Part shown: in pieces, positions 10,948-23,237 of the stretch
How positions within the stretch are numbered: the first letter of the stretch is position 1
Layout of the letters: every line of letters begins with the position of its first letter
Source: Oikopleura dioica
Lineage: Eukaryota; Chordata; Appendicularia; Copelata; Oikopleuridae
Reading direction: 5' to 3'
Length of the DNA: 64,000 bases
Assembly (NCBI GenBank): GCA_907165135.1
Contig: OU015567.1
Span: forward strand, 12,467,001 to 12,531,000
Position numbers and translations under genes: made by a program
The notes under the pieces: model-generated
Told to the model about the DNA's origin: nothing
The model's database searches: none
Seen by the model: only the letters and a program-made list of their open reading frames with translations

Positions 10948-13900
10948 ATGATGAGCGCTCCAGAAGTGATGCCACAGACGATGCAAAGTTTCCAGTACCT
11001 CAACTACGCTGCCCAATATCAGCAACAGGTAATTTTTGAGATCGGATCTATATTGAAGAGAGTCTGAATTTTAATAAAAGGCGAATTTGCTGGAATTAAA
11101 AAATGTACTCGGCACTCAAGAGGCCGGACCGCACTTGGTGGAGATAGTAATTTTGGGCTTGGGATCAGTATCTAGAATAGAATAAACTCTTCAGATTCAT
11201 TTTTGGCGGATTTTATCCTAAGATTTTATGTGAAAATGTCGAAGGGCTGTCACTTGTGGGTGAATTTTTTTGAAAAAAGAACCCTTGAAAACTAAACTCC
11301 TGTAATTTTCATCGTAATAAGCCGAACATCGTTGAGTTTCGAAGGAGATAGGCAAAAATCAAAGGTCAAAAAGGCGAGTTAGCAAAATTTTCTCGAGAAA
11401 TTATCATCTACCGATAAGCTCCCCTTATTCTCAAAATAAGATAAAAGGTTTTTTCCGCGTGAATATTCCATTCACCAAGTTGAGCATCCGATTCAGCCCG
11501 ATCATCACTTGATAAGGCAAATGAATCATCAGTCGTTGACACTGATGATGCTCAAAAGAAGTTGTTATCGGACTTCTACGTCGGGGGCCCACCCAATTTG
11601 AAAGGATCGTTGTTGATTCATCACATAATTCGCACCACCAAATTGTCCCTTTGTTCTGTTTTGGCAACTGCCGGGTTGAACTCGAAGGTGATAAGTAAGC
11701 TCTGCAAGAATTTGCGAAATCGTGAGCGTTCTATCTTCGTAAACATTTGCAACTGAAAGCTAGAATTTTAGAGCTTTCTTGCTATTTCATTAAAAATTAT
11801 GTTACAGAGGATTAGAAAACGTTTTCAAACTAGGAATTTATGAAAAAGATTGTAATGAGCAAAATTACTCAAAAAATGCCAAGCGCCTGGGTCTCCAAAT
11901 TCTTGCGCTCTAAGAAAGCCAAATGAATGTTCTCCCGACAACCCGAAAGTATTCGCCTTATGTGGATCCGCATATCTCACTAGATGCAACAATTTCCACT
12001 GAAAATTCCCCCCTCACACGAAAATTTCACAATTTCCGCTTCTGAAAATATGAACCCAAAATAATTAACATGAAAATTCACTCAACTGAATCTGCAATCA
12101 TCAATCAAATCAGATTCTTCTCTTTTTGACAGCAGGAAATGAAAACTGCGAAAAATTCAAGTTGCATAAACAATGTTTTTAGCAAATTCACAAACTAAGG
12201 GTATCACTGTTAATTTTTACAGAACCCACTGCGGTTTGATTTCATGAGCCTAAATTTCACCAGAAACGATGATTTTTGAAGGAGCTAGACAGCGCGGCGT
12301 GTCAGAATTTGTAATTCGCAGTGTGTGCCCCTGTCGTAAAGGGGACCATGGGATCTGGTGAAACTGGCTACCTACCCCTAAACTACCAGTATCCGCCGCC
12401 TTTGATCACCGCGGGAGAGCAACTGAGGGGACGAGCTTATCACGTGTTATCAGGCAAACGGAACACAAGAATACGAAATGCAAAAAGCTCGTGTACTTCC
12501 GCCGGGAAGCTCGTGTACTTCCGCCAAAGTTTGGAAAGCTCTTCTTGTGGTCGACTTTGAGTTCGATAAGTTTTTATGATAAGTTTTGAACATGACTCAA
12601 AGTATGAGTAAAAAAATTATTTCGAACTATTTCGAAATTAATTTATTGATCGGTTCAAGTTATATTTACATTTAAATATTCAAATCTTGCGCGAGTACAA
12701 ATGACTCTCGGATTCCAAACATCTATGGAAAATTTATTCGTCTGAGGCAAAGGAGATTTTTTCGAATACACATCGCTCATTTTTGGGTATTCGCTCCTGC
12801 ATGTATAGCGCCTTTGATCCGCCCATGTCTGCTCAATTTGTCCCGGCAGGGGCCGCCGAGCATTCCACCAATTTAACCAAGGCTGGCGGAAATCGACCGA
12901 CCACGACCCACCGCTCAGCAACCTTGCGAACAACAAACACCCTTGAAGCAGGCAGCGCCACTCTGAACTCTTTTGACGCCCCTTGACTATCAACAAATAA
13001 GAAATTGGCCAGTCAAAGTCGCCTTTGAACAAGATTCAAGGCGTGAAAATTCCGTTCCACTTTCTTTCAAAAGGCCCTTCAAAACCATATCCTAATCATT
13101 TCTCTTCAGCGACTGAACTTTGCTAACGGCTACCATCAATCCGGACCGGGTCTTCACGATACTCCATCAGTTTCCACAATGAATCCAGTATCCGTCAGCG
13201 CTCCTTCAGTCCTCGACCCAGCCACTCAACTCGGTCATTTGAACGCTGCTATCACGAAACTAGAACCACAGTTGCCAGTAGCTCCTACAGGCCACAGTAC
13301 CCCTGCCTCGACCTCGCCAAATCAACCAACGCAAGAGCAGAGTCTGCCAATGACTCCACCCCGGCCGAATGCGATGGAACCGCTGGTAGAGAGTTTTTAC
13401 GAAAAAGATATCGAAGAAGAGCTCGATGAACATTTCAAGAAGTCACAGTCAGAAACGAAAACAAGAAGAGGTAAGAGATCATATTCAAATGGATCTTTTG
13501 AACTTCGGAAGGCGGAAACGAAACCAATTTGTCATTTTTTGGGTGGAGGAGGCGCCCCACTTAGTAGAAACCGGTCGGTTCATTTCAATATTTGCGGCGG
13601 CGGCGCTTTGATAGCTATTAAACAATACTAAGTGCATAAAATCTCAAATCAGCGTGGATACTCATTTTTGAATACGAATTTAGGAGTTTCATAAATGATG
13701 ATTAGATTTGTAAGTCTTAATTGGAAGGCGCTTCGGACCGCGCGGTTTATTTGAAGAGCCCACTTGTTGGTGATTATGGCGGCGTGGTACATTCCTTGTG
13801 TGAATGATAATTTACTTTTTTTCAATACAAAAGGGTCCGATTTGGCCTGAGCGCTCTATGTGTCCGGCGTGGAATGTTTCAAAAATGCGCCGAGCACCGT

Positions 13901-14764
13901 CTCAAAACGGCCGCAACAATTCGCAAATGCCGCTCGCCCGCAACCAGTGAGCCCTCTCTCTTCACAAAGCCCGGCTGGCCCTGCCAATTACGCTTTTATA
14001 TAAACTACTCGATTTTTCTGTTCTTTGGAATGTCCAAAATACCGTTTTACTTTGGCTGTTTGTCAACACGCGCCATTTTGAGTACCAGGGACAATACCAG
14101 ATACGCAAGCCTTGGAGACTAAGACTGACAGCAGGAATGATAATTGCCGGTGTTGCTAGCGCGGGGTAGACAACAACGCTAGAATTAATTTGTCAATCAT
14201 CGTTCACAGGGGCATCGAATCCATCCTCCGTCCCCACCTGGCAAAGAACAATTGCTCAAGATTTTAGAATTCCTTGCTTTGCACTTTTTGGCAAGCCGAA
14301 ACAAATTTTCTAACTGATGATTTTAGGACTCATCTTCCCCGCATCGTACTACCAGCAACAGACCTCCCCCGGCCGCCCAAGCTCCGGCATCGGCAGTCTC
14401 ACATCTTCATCACTGTCGACCACGCCACCGTACGGTCATTACAGTGGATTCCCTGGCTATGGCACGGGTCCAACGTCTTTCTCTCCGCGCACCAGCGCCA
14501 CACCGACCAAGCTACAATTCTTCCCTCAATCTGACGGCAGGAGTCGGTACTTACAATCAGAGCAGTCTTTTCCCTTCGACTGGACCAACAGCAGCAACAG
14601 GACTCGATCAACTTGGAGCAAATCAGTCGCCTTTTCAAGCCGCAGCAGCTGGTAAGTTTCATCTTCTTTAAAACAGCCTCTCAATCAAAAATTTACTAAA
14701 AGAATTCCAAACTAAGGCTATTTATTTCATCTAATTTAACTCTTTAGGATTCCGGAGCTACTGA
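10948..14764 (+). CDS. Vestigial-like TEAD cofactor (TONDU domain)
   Basis: Exons 10948-11028, 13110-13470, 14327-14651 and 14748-14764. The N-terminus (MMSAPEVMPQ, then YLNYAAQYQQQ) and low-complexity Ser/Pro/Gly/Tyr content suit a transcription cofactor. The key stretch is SFYEKDIEEELDEHFKKSQS in exon 2, which aligns with the vestigial/VGLL1-3 TONDU motif (F-Y-x-x-D-I-x-x-x-V-D-E-H-F), the TEAD-binding element; DEHF and DI are kept while the first V is replaced by L. The protein would end GFRSY. The last long exon appears to change frame by one base around 14500-14520 (see findings). Intron 1 is 2,081 nt and intron 2 856 nt, exceptional here, consistent with intronic enhancers. Confidence 0.7.
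11029..13109 (+). other. Long first intron of vestigial-like gene
   Basis: A 2.1-kb GT-AG intron (gtaatt...ctcttcag) in a genome where most introns are about 45 nt. It holds GC-rich islands (12290-12450, 12780-13000) with open frames on both strands that do not resemble proteins. A duplicated 15-mer agctcgtgtacttcc occurs in direct repeat at about 12486 and 12508. Probably regulatory DNA. Confidence 0.5.
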
Positions 14765-17700
14765 AAATGAAGCCAATTTCAATATCGAAAGAAACGATCT
14801 GACGATTCGGACGAACTGTACATAAATCAATGTAAAGCTATTTGTCACTGCTCCTCAAAAAATAAAATAAACGCTCATTGGAAAAAATAAACAACTCGAT
14901 CTTATTTTGTGCAACTTGTAAACACGTGATGAAGATAAACGCGCAGGGGTTGAAAAAAAGGAGCAGGAGTAGTACTATCTTATCATGGAGTGGGTGAGCT
15001 CTCGAGGGTTCAAGCTTCAGTGACCTCAGCGATGTCAAGCCCCATCGTGAAGGAATGGGCTCTGAATTCCATCCCCTAAGTATTTAACCACTACTCACTC
15101 TTTGTGGAGGTTTTTGAAGCTCAATTAGATTATATGATAGACCATCATTGATAGTTAATCCTCGAAATTAAATAAGTAAGTGCACTGTAGAGTTGTAAGT
15201 TTATTTTGTTTACAAACTGTTAGCTCTAAGCGCAATCAACCCTAATTAGCTGATAATTATCGACCGTGGGAAGCAGACTTCTTGCCCGAAAGAGCGAGCA
15301 CAAGTGGTGTCGGTGACCTTCCACTCCCTGCTCCCTTCCTATCTTGAAAAAAGGATGAATCCGTGCGCCAAAAATATACGACACAATTTTATCAGTTGTG
15401 ATAATTCGGCGACCGCTGGCTGACCCACGCTCGAATTCCTGAATCTCAATTTGTGACTTTAAAAATGCGTCAATTTTCAAAGATAGGGGATAGTTTGAAA
15501 TCAGGTTTTTTCTCCATCTAATTACGTAAAATGCACAGTTTATTTTCAGACAATTATGAGATCACGTCTTCAGTTGTTTTTAATCACTTAGCACGTGTAA
15601 ATATTTGCTTTCATTTGTCTACGAGTGCTATCATTATCAGCTAATTGGGAGGTTACGTTTAACTCTGGGAGACTCCCAGAGGATTAGACTTGCTAACTAC
15701 ATCGGATAGCAGAAACAGCCGGTGAGCTTTTGCGCTAAAAAAGAACGCATGAAAACCTACAGCCAAATTATGAAAGTGAGCGGCTCTTCGGCAGGAATGC
15801 GCGCCGCAACCGGTCGGGCAGCGCGGTGGGAGACAGAGCACCATCAAAGATTCGTTATTGTATATCTCCGCGTGGTTTTGTATATCCTTTACTGGATCTG
15901 GCTGCATTCCCCAGGACGAAGGGAAATTCCGATTTTAGAATCAAACAAAGCACCCAGCAGTAAGAGGTAATTGGAAACAAGAAAAATAGAGAAGAAAAAA
16001 GAGTTTTTTTTTGCAACAATTTGGTTGATGTTCGGCTTCAAAAATGTTCTCTAATGAGCTTCAGAATTCCACCTATGCATATTCTGGTCTTGAATTGGAT
16101 CAGTCTCTGGCTTGAATGTGTATATTGTGGGCAACGGTAGACCGCAGGTGAGAGCTCGAATGAAATACTTTGAAGGAATCGGAATGCGGAAGTTCGGTTT
16201 TTGGAAAAATTTCTCTCTTCGGAAGTTCCCTTATCTTGAATGCCTCTTACTGCGACCGTAAAAAAGTAAAGAGCTGATAACTCGCTGCAGCATAGAGATA
16301 TCCGTTAATACGGGGATAGCACTTCCCTCTTTGAGGCGCGACTGGTGTTTTACTAAGAGCCGCTTTCCGTTGAGCTGGGAGGAGTGCTTTTCTTTGGCAC
16401 TTTGTGAGCACCATCCGGGTTTGTTGCAAGAGACGAGAATTTTTTCTAGTTTTGAGGGTGTTAATGCGCAGAAATCTTCAGGAAAGACTTTTTGAATTTA
16501 GGAAAGCTTGTTTGAATACAAGAAAAAATGGAAAAGGTGAGCTTGGTTCAGTACGAAGAAGATTTTCCGGCCCGAGCGTGCCAGACATACTGAGGATCGC
16601 CCAACCACAATGGTATTTATTTGGCTCCTGTGCAACATTCGGGTTTAATTTTTGCCTCAGCCGGGGCACGATCGGCATTTGTGTCTTCCTCGAAGAGTTT
16701 GCCATTAGAATCCGGCAGTGCGGTCGTTGGCAATTATTTTGCTGCGCGGAATGCCGATCGTGATTCGCGATTTTGGCCGGAGAGCTGCGTACCTTTTGTG
16801 GCTCCACTTCTAGGTTTTTCTGTGTGCGTTGTTTTCTACCTCGAATTCCGACGGGGCATTCTTCGTCCTGCGCATTACCTGCACAAGCGAAATTGGCATG
16901 ATTCAAATCGTAAATCCCTGAACCGCCTGCATAACTTCGATTTACCGCCTCAACCGGTTCAACTAGCGTTGCTGCACTTTGGCAAGAATTTACACAGTGA
17001 AAAATTAGACACAACTTTAGTGATAATCTTTACGATACATCTTCCCGCCATGTCTGATATCTCCCGCTGAGAAACCATCAGTGTTGCGCCCTCAGTTGGA
17101 CCCGGACAATCATAAATGGGAAAAATGAAGGCTTTGCATATTATTCAAAACAATTTTTTGAAAATGAAACTCTATTCTATCTTTTCATACAATGGCCAAA
17201 TATTACATTGATTTGTAATTTTTTTTTAAATAGAGGACTTCCTAAGTCAGGAATCTTGACTGAATGACTCTTACATAAAATGAAACTGTTTCAAAATCGG
17301 TAGTTAGATATTTCATCTTTACTTAAGTTTTGAATAAATTTTAGTTTAAATTATATTGTTTAATACAAATTGATGCCTTTGATTTTCAGATTTTTGAGAT
17401 TTGTTCCGTTGTTGAAAAATTCCGATGTTGAAGGAGTATGCAACCCATTGTCAGCGTCGGAGGCTTTGTGTCTTCTTGTGGTATCTAAATAACGTGGTGA
17501 TAAGGGAGTCGCGTTCCACCCGCAGCTCAGGAATGGCTGCTGGTGATGTGGGAATGTCGGCTGTATTCGTGAAATGTGTTCAGAAATGTCGCCAAAATTT
17601 CTCAAAAATATTCGACCAATTCTGAAGGCCACAGCGTATTGTGACATTGGCTCGCCTGTGGAATCCGCTCAACGTGTTCAAATATGAGCAACAAATTATT

Positions 17701-17915
17701 ATTCAAACTCGTATATTCAAAAGGCTCGATTGGAAGACTATTAACATTACCAGAATTTGAACGAATCGAAAGATTTTCGAACTCTACGACTTCACTACTG
17801 ACCGCATAGTGTTATTATAGTCACAAAGAGTAGCTTTAGTACTTAGAATTCTATAACTTGCGATTATTCGCTTATGCGAGTTTGCGTTATAAACCTCCCA
17901 AAATGAGCATCCTTC
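14765..17915. other. Gene-poor region between vestigial-like gene and 5S genes
   Basis: Over 3 kb without a supported gene. Overlapping open frames exist on both strands at 16404-17070, but none shows a known domain, and no splice-consistent model was found. The 3' end of the vestigial-like transcript is likely near the AT-rich aaataaaataaacg at about 14860. Confidence 0.5.
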
Positions 17916-18033
17916 GCTTAGCGTCATACCGCGTAGAATAAACCAGTTCTCGTCCGATCACTGAAGTCAAACTACGACGGGCGGGGTTAGTACTTACATG
18001 GGTGACCGGTTGGGAATACCTCGTGCGCTAAGC
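17916..18033 (+). rRNA. 5S ribosomal RNA (copy 1)
   Basis: 118-nt 5S rRNA, transcribed by RNA polymerase III. It shows the conserved core gttctcgtccgatcactgaa, the gggttagtacttacatgggt region and gggaatacc near the 3' end, covering the internal A-box, intermediate element and C-box. The termini gcttagcg and cgctaagc pair perfectly as helix I. Transcription would end at the TTTT run (gcattttg) immediately downstream. It is identical to copy 2, which lies 136 bp away in inverted orientation. Confidence 0.95.
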
Positions 18034-18169
18034 ATTTTGCCTCTTTCGGAGTCATATTTCAGTTTTATTGAAATTTTGGTCCATTTGCCTCCTTGAATAT
18101 TGCTCTTTATGGAATGTAAAGCCGACCAAAATTTCATGAAACTGAAACCTAAGTCCCAAAAAACAAAAT

Positions 18170-18287
18170 GCTTAGCGCACGAGGTATTCCCAACCGGTCA
18201 CCCATGTAAGTACTAACCCCGCCCGTCGTAGTTTGACTTCAGTGATCGGACGAGAACTGGTTTATTCTACGCGGTATGACGCTAAGC
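18170..18287 (-). rRNA. 5S ribosomal RNA (copy 2)
   Basis: Minus-strand 118-nt 5S rRNA, base-for-base identical to copy 1 as read here, with the same perfect terminal helix and a downstream T-run (gcattttgtttttt). The two genes converge tail to tail. Confidence 0.95.
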
Positions 18288-18648
18288 GAAGGATGCTCAT
18301 CTTGGACGAATTATGTGTCAATTTTTCAAAACCAAAAAGTCCCTTTTTGCAATTATTTCCGCCGTGAAGCCAGAAGTAGAGGCGAAAATAGGACTTTTTC
18401 GCTAGATTTGAAGCGTAACAAACTTCCACAGCCGCTGATTGGGTGTTGAGCCCGCGCGCCAGAAACTCTCCAGACCGAACCATGTTACGTCATTTTGCCT
18501 CATCAGCGAATGATCCCGTCGATTTTCGGAGTAACCGATTTGGACATCAACATTTCTCCCTCACATGCTCTTCTCGAAATTTTTGAACCCCCTAAAATTC
18601 TGAAAATTTCCTCGATCGTGGAAGCAAAAATTGAAAAGAGAAAAAAGT

Positions 18649-21600
18649 ATGAGTATCCGCCTTGATCAAATTACCGAAGACGATGTCGGCAATTCTCGCC
18701 AGAAGAAAAAGTCGAAGGTCACCAAGAAAGAGGTAAGCCACTCAAAACTGTTTTCTTAAATAATTTCAGTCAACTTTGTTCGCTCGTCTGTATTTTTTTT
18801 TTAGGAATCTGTCGATCTCGATGCCCTGCTCATGGCTGGAGAAACTCTCAACAAAGAAAACACTCCTCCATCTTTTCCAAAACGCTCCGTGGGCTCAGAC
18901 TGGAGCGATTCGGAGGACGAAGCTCCTCCTCCACCAAAGCGCTCCACTCGAGCCACCAAGGCTAAAGCTCAAGATCCAGTCAAAACCAAGGCTCGTGGAA
19001 AGACTGCTTCCAAAGCAGAACCCAAGCCTAAGAAGAAAAAGACAGTCAAGGAGCAAGTTTCCGAGGAAGATGAAGAACCACGGTCGCCGATGAAGAAGAG
19101 AACTAGAGCCGGTCGCGCGAAGGCTGCAGAAGCTCCAAAGAAAGAATCAAAGTCGAAGAAAGCCAAAGCCACAAAAGAGGTCAAATCGAAATACTTCAAG
19201 GCCGAAGCTGACGACAATCAGAATGACACTCCTCAGCCAGAAGAAAGCGATGAAGAAGCTCCTGCTCCTAAAAAAGCAGCGAAGGGGCGAAAGAAAGCCG
19301 CGCCGAAGAGAAAGAAGGTGAAGGAAGAAAATGAGTCGGACTGGTCGGAATCCGACAAGGAAGAAGAAAAGCCCAAACCAAAGGCTAAAGCAAAGAAAAG
19401 AGGTGCTAAGAAAGAAGCAGAGGAGAAAGAAGACGAAGCTCCCAAAGGCCCACACGTCGAAGGCACCTATCTCGACGACGGAACTCTTCAAATTGAAATA
19501 ACAGAGGCGAAGAAAAACCGCTTCAATGAAGAATACAAAGAAACTCCGGAAGAGCGACAGCAGCGCGAGTGGGCAGCCTACATGAGGTCGATTATTAATC
19601 GTGAGAAGCGAGAGCACTCTCAAGAACGACACCGAATCGATCTTTTGGTCCACTTGTGGCTCGGTCTCAGCTGGGACAAACACATTGATTGCAAATTTCT
19701 TCAGGTAACTTTATTTCCATCAATATAAATTTAACCATTTCCTTCCAGGCGAACATCCTATCCATGCTGCCCATTGACGCCAACGTCGATTCTGAAGCTG
19801 ACCTCCGCCGACTCACAGTCGCGATGAACAGCTCCTTCCATTTTCCCGCCGCTCCAGCCGATTCCGGCATCCCTAGCCCCCACGGCGGACTTCTCCTTCT
19901 CGACCGAGCTCTTCAGCGATACAATTGCGAAGACCCTTGGTGGAAGAACAAATCGATCACCTATCAGTACTTCCTCCGAACTTGCCTCTTCGTCGCTGCG
20001 GTACGATCTGTCGGTGGAATCGCTCGTCTTGTCATCGACGGACGAATTCATCACCACAAGCCGCAGTCCGAAAAACAGCTCAAGGAGGGAAAAAAGAAGA
20101 ATGAAGAAATCCGCCGAATGGTTTCCAAACACGAGTCCTCCGTCATTCTCAACAGCTGGTGCGAAGTTTTCATCGGAGAAACCTGGCTTCCGGTCATTAT
20201 CAAGGAGAACAGATTCGCAGTTGTGGAGACGAAAAACGTCGAAGGGTTCCTCTACTGGCCAGTGAAGTATTGCATGGGCTTCGACGGAGGTGTTCGGGAT
20301 GTTACTGCGCGATACGCATCAAAGTGGCTGGAAGACACCAAGAAGCTTCGCATCAAATATGTGGAGAAAAACACCAACTACTGGAAGGAAACATGTGAGA
20401 TGTTCCCCTCGCGAAATAAGCACTTGGAAACTGCAGAGACAAAAGAGATGAACAAGAATCTCAAGTCTGCGCCAATCCCGAAGACGATTTCTGCCCTCAA
20501 AGGTCATCCTCTCTACGTCTTACGTCGTCATGTCCTCAAATACGAATGCATCTATCCCGAAGACACAACACCTGTCGGACAGATCGAATTGAAATCAAAG
20601 GGAGAAATCACATACGAAGACATCTTCCCTCGAAAAGCCGTCAAAAAGCTTCACACCAGAGGAACATGGCTCCAAAATGCTCGAGTCGTACGCGACGGAG
20701 AAGTTCCAATGAAAATGGTTGCCAGCTGGATGCAAAATAAAAAGGCTGGCAACGACGCTGGTGCTAAGAACTCTCCTCTTTTCGGCGAGTGGCAGACTGA
20801 TTGGTACAAAGCTCCTATTGCGAAAGATGGTCTTGTCCCCAGAAACGATTTCGGAAATGTTGATTTGTATCAGATGTGCATGCTTCCAATTGGAACGGTT
20901 TTTCTCGAGGATTTGGACGACTTCGGAGTGTGCTCTCGAGTCTGCAGAAAGCTTGGAATCGACGCGGCAAAGGCCGTTGTCGGATTCGATGGGAAGAAGG
21001 GATACCCTAAGATCGGCGGCTACGTCATTTGCAAGGAGTACGAGCAGACAGTGCGAGATGCATATGTTGAAGCTGCCGGTATTTCGGAAGAACGCGCTCG
21101 ACAGAAATCTCGCAGTCGGGCGAAGAAGAACTGGCGAAAGCTACTCGCTCTCTATTTCGCGAAAAAGAAGGTTGAACGACTCTTTGCTGGACGAGAAGTT
21201 GATCCTCAACTTGAACGCGTTATTATGAAGGGCCAGCGTCGAAAGATGGATCTCGAGGTAATTGAATACGCTGATCGTAGAAAGCTAACTTCGTTTTAGG
21301 ACGAATCATCCGATGAAGAGATTGAAAAACTGGAGAAAAAGGCCTCCGCAACGACCAAAAAACGCGCTCCAGCGAAATCAAGCGGGCGCGGACGAAACAA
21401 GGACGATGACGATACAATTGAATCGATCGAGTCTGAAAACGAAGAGCCCGAAGCCTCGTCTGACAGCTCCGGTGAATCAGATGACGACTCTCCGCCAGCA
21501 AAGTTGACGAAGAAGTTGAAGCAGCAAGTCGCAAAGACAGTTATTCCACGAGAGAGAAGCTCTCGCCGCGCTAAAGCTGCCCCAGCCAAACCGGTATTTT

Positions 21601-21711
21601 GATGACCTTCTGGTTTTGTTCCTAATTATTCATATTTAGGTCAAGTACGAATTCAGCGGTAGCGAATCTTCTGAGTTCTCGGCTGAGTCGAATGATGAAG
21701 ACTGGGATTAA
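18649..21711 (+). CDS. XPC: DNA damage recognition protein XPC (Rad4 family)
   Basis: Initiates global-genome nucleotide excision repair by sensing distorted helices. Five exons (18649-18732, 18805-19704, 19749-21257, 21300-21593, 21640-21711) give 952 residues, close to human XPC. A long N-terminal Lys/Glu-rich disordered region precedes the transglutaminase-like core (SWCEVFIGETWLPVI, YWPVKYCMGF). Beta-hairpin domains follow: BHD1 near residue 578 (LKGHPLYVLRRHVLKYE), BHD2 (PLFGEWQTDWYKAP region) and BHD3 near 695 (GNVDLYQMCMLPIGTVFL). The C-terminus after the Rad4 core is again acidic and basic by turns (ESIESENEEPEASS), ending SNDEDWD, presumably for TFIIH or centrin contacts. All introns are GT-AG and short. 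Confidence 0.97.
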
Positions 21712-21889
21712 TCCCTGTATTTTTGTACATGCTTGTACAAATCTAGCTTGCCATTCCCCCATTATCACCCTGACATCCACAATAGTTCAGTTAAAGTTCT
21801 ATCTGCTGCATATTTTCGAAAATAGAGTCAGTTAAAATTATCTAATGATGTTTTTATTTGCAAAAGGAAGAAAGTCAGGCTAACATCAT

Positions 21890-23237
21890 CTAATTAGGCG
21901 AGGAGAATCGTCCAGCAAAAACGGTCTCTCCTTCGTATCGGATGAAAAATAGGAATGGTTTGTTGGCTTCGATTAGGATTGGCATCATCGGCATCATTCT
22001 CATCATGCCGATCATCCCAGTGGCAGCAGCAGCTTCTGTTCCTTGCTCGTCGACGATGATTTTAACTTTGTGAACGGCGGCGCCAATGTGAAGTCCCGCG
22101 TGCGTCATTTCAGAAAGTGGGTTCACCTCGGGGTTGAAGATTCGCTATAGAGAATTTACGACCTCAAAGAAATAATTGCCCTCTTACCGTGAGTCCGCAT
22201 TTCTCAAGAGTGTCCTTCAAGTTCATGCCAACTTCAAGCTCGAACTTTGGCATTTTCACCAGAACTTCATCTCCGCCAGATCTGTCGAGATTTCTGACAA
22301 GATCATCGACGACTTCGGGAGTGATCTTTGCTTCGATTCCGTCGAGTCCACCAATGTATTGTGGGACGACAAGAAGCATTGAAGCTCCATTTGAATATGG
22401 AAGCTCAACGACTTGTGCTTCCAGCTCTCCCGAGTAGTTAAACGCAAATCTGTGCTGGAAACAAATTAAGAAAAAGAACGACGGGCATTTTTACCTTTTT
22501 CTGCATCAGCTGAGTCTTAACTGTTTCGCTCTCAGAGAGATGGAAGTTATCTTCAAAAGGAGCATCGAAGGGATACTCCCAAGATCCCTTGAAGTGAAGA
22601 GCGGAGCAAAGTGCAATCATGGTGTTTGCATCGACGTCAGAAGCAGAAAGCAAATCTTTGATCATTTCCTTTGTCTCCCCAGCGACCCATTTGTTAATTC
22701 TATAATCATTATCGTTATTTACCCGCTGAGAGATTCAAATATTTGAGCATAAATCTGCATAAATCACATATTCTGACGGTGATTTTTAGCTATACTCTGA
22801 CCGACTTACGTTCCAACTGACGCTTCTGGGTCGGCGAAATCGACTTTTTCAGCTCCGGCACCGTATTTTTCGAGGCATGCCTCTTGGAATGGCGTTTTGA
22901 CTTCAAATCCTCGCTGGATAAAGAGTTTAGCAGCGATGTTAGCCACTTCTGAATTCGGTACATAATTAAAAAAGTTACATTCAGTCAACTATTTCTAACT
23001 GATGCGGTATTGATTCGACGCTGTACCTTTAGATTTCATCGAGTCAAGAGCCTTCTGTAGGACTGAATGCGTCTGAGCATGATCGCCTCGACCGAGAACA
23101 GTTGCCAACTCGTCTCTGGTCTCGTCCGTAGTGCCAAGCATCACCATTCCGAGTGCATGTGAAATATTAACGGGTGAAAAACATTGATTTCCCTTCAAAT
23201 GCTTGAGCATTTGGAACACGAATTTGAAATCGGACAT
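21890..23237 (-). CDS. Intracellular (clade B-like) serpin, predicted P1 Arg
   Basis: Minus-strand serpin of five exons (23000-23237, 22810-22948, 22495-22699, 22188-22454, 21890-22144), 367 residues, the usual serpin core length. It starts MSDFKFVFQMLKH without a signal peptide, so it is cytosolic or nuclear. Motifs: SPVNISHALGMVMLGT, VANIAAKLFIQRGFEV, INKWVAGETKEMIKDLL, ALHFKGSWEYPF and the C-terminal PFLFFIRYEGETVFAGR. The reactive loop has a canonical inhibitory hinge EQGTEAAAATG followed by Met-rich MIGMMRMMPMMP; counting from the hinge places Arg at P1, predicting inhibition of trypsin-like proteases. Confidence 0.95.

Larger units (their letters stand above)
17903..18300. repeat. Inverted repeat containing the 5S pair
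   Basis: The inverted similarity extends past the 5S genes: the 13-nt 5' flank atgagcatccttc and the 3' flank motif tttcagttt..(t)gaaattttggtc occur in both arms. The flanks are conserved in patches only, whereas the 5S parts are identical, suggesting conserved promoter or processing elements or concerted evolution. Confidence 0.8.

Noticed and set aside
12783-12986. Open frame in the first intron of the vestigial-like gene
   Set aside because: No homology, splice support or start context; treated as intronic regulatory DNA.
16404-17070. Overlapping open frames of 119-178 residues on both strands
   Set aside because: Composition is similar on both strands, with no domain, signal peptide or splice-consistent extension; probably GC-richer non-coding DNA.
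18034-18169. Possible spliced-leader RNA gene next to the 5S genes
   Set aside because: No SL exon plus GT donor and Sm-site arrangement was seen in the spacer or within a few hundred bases outside.
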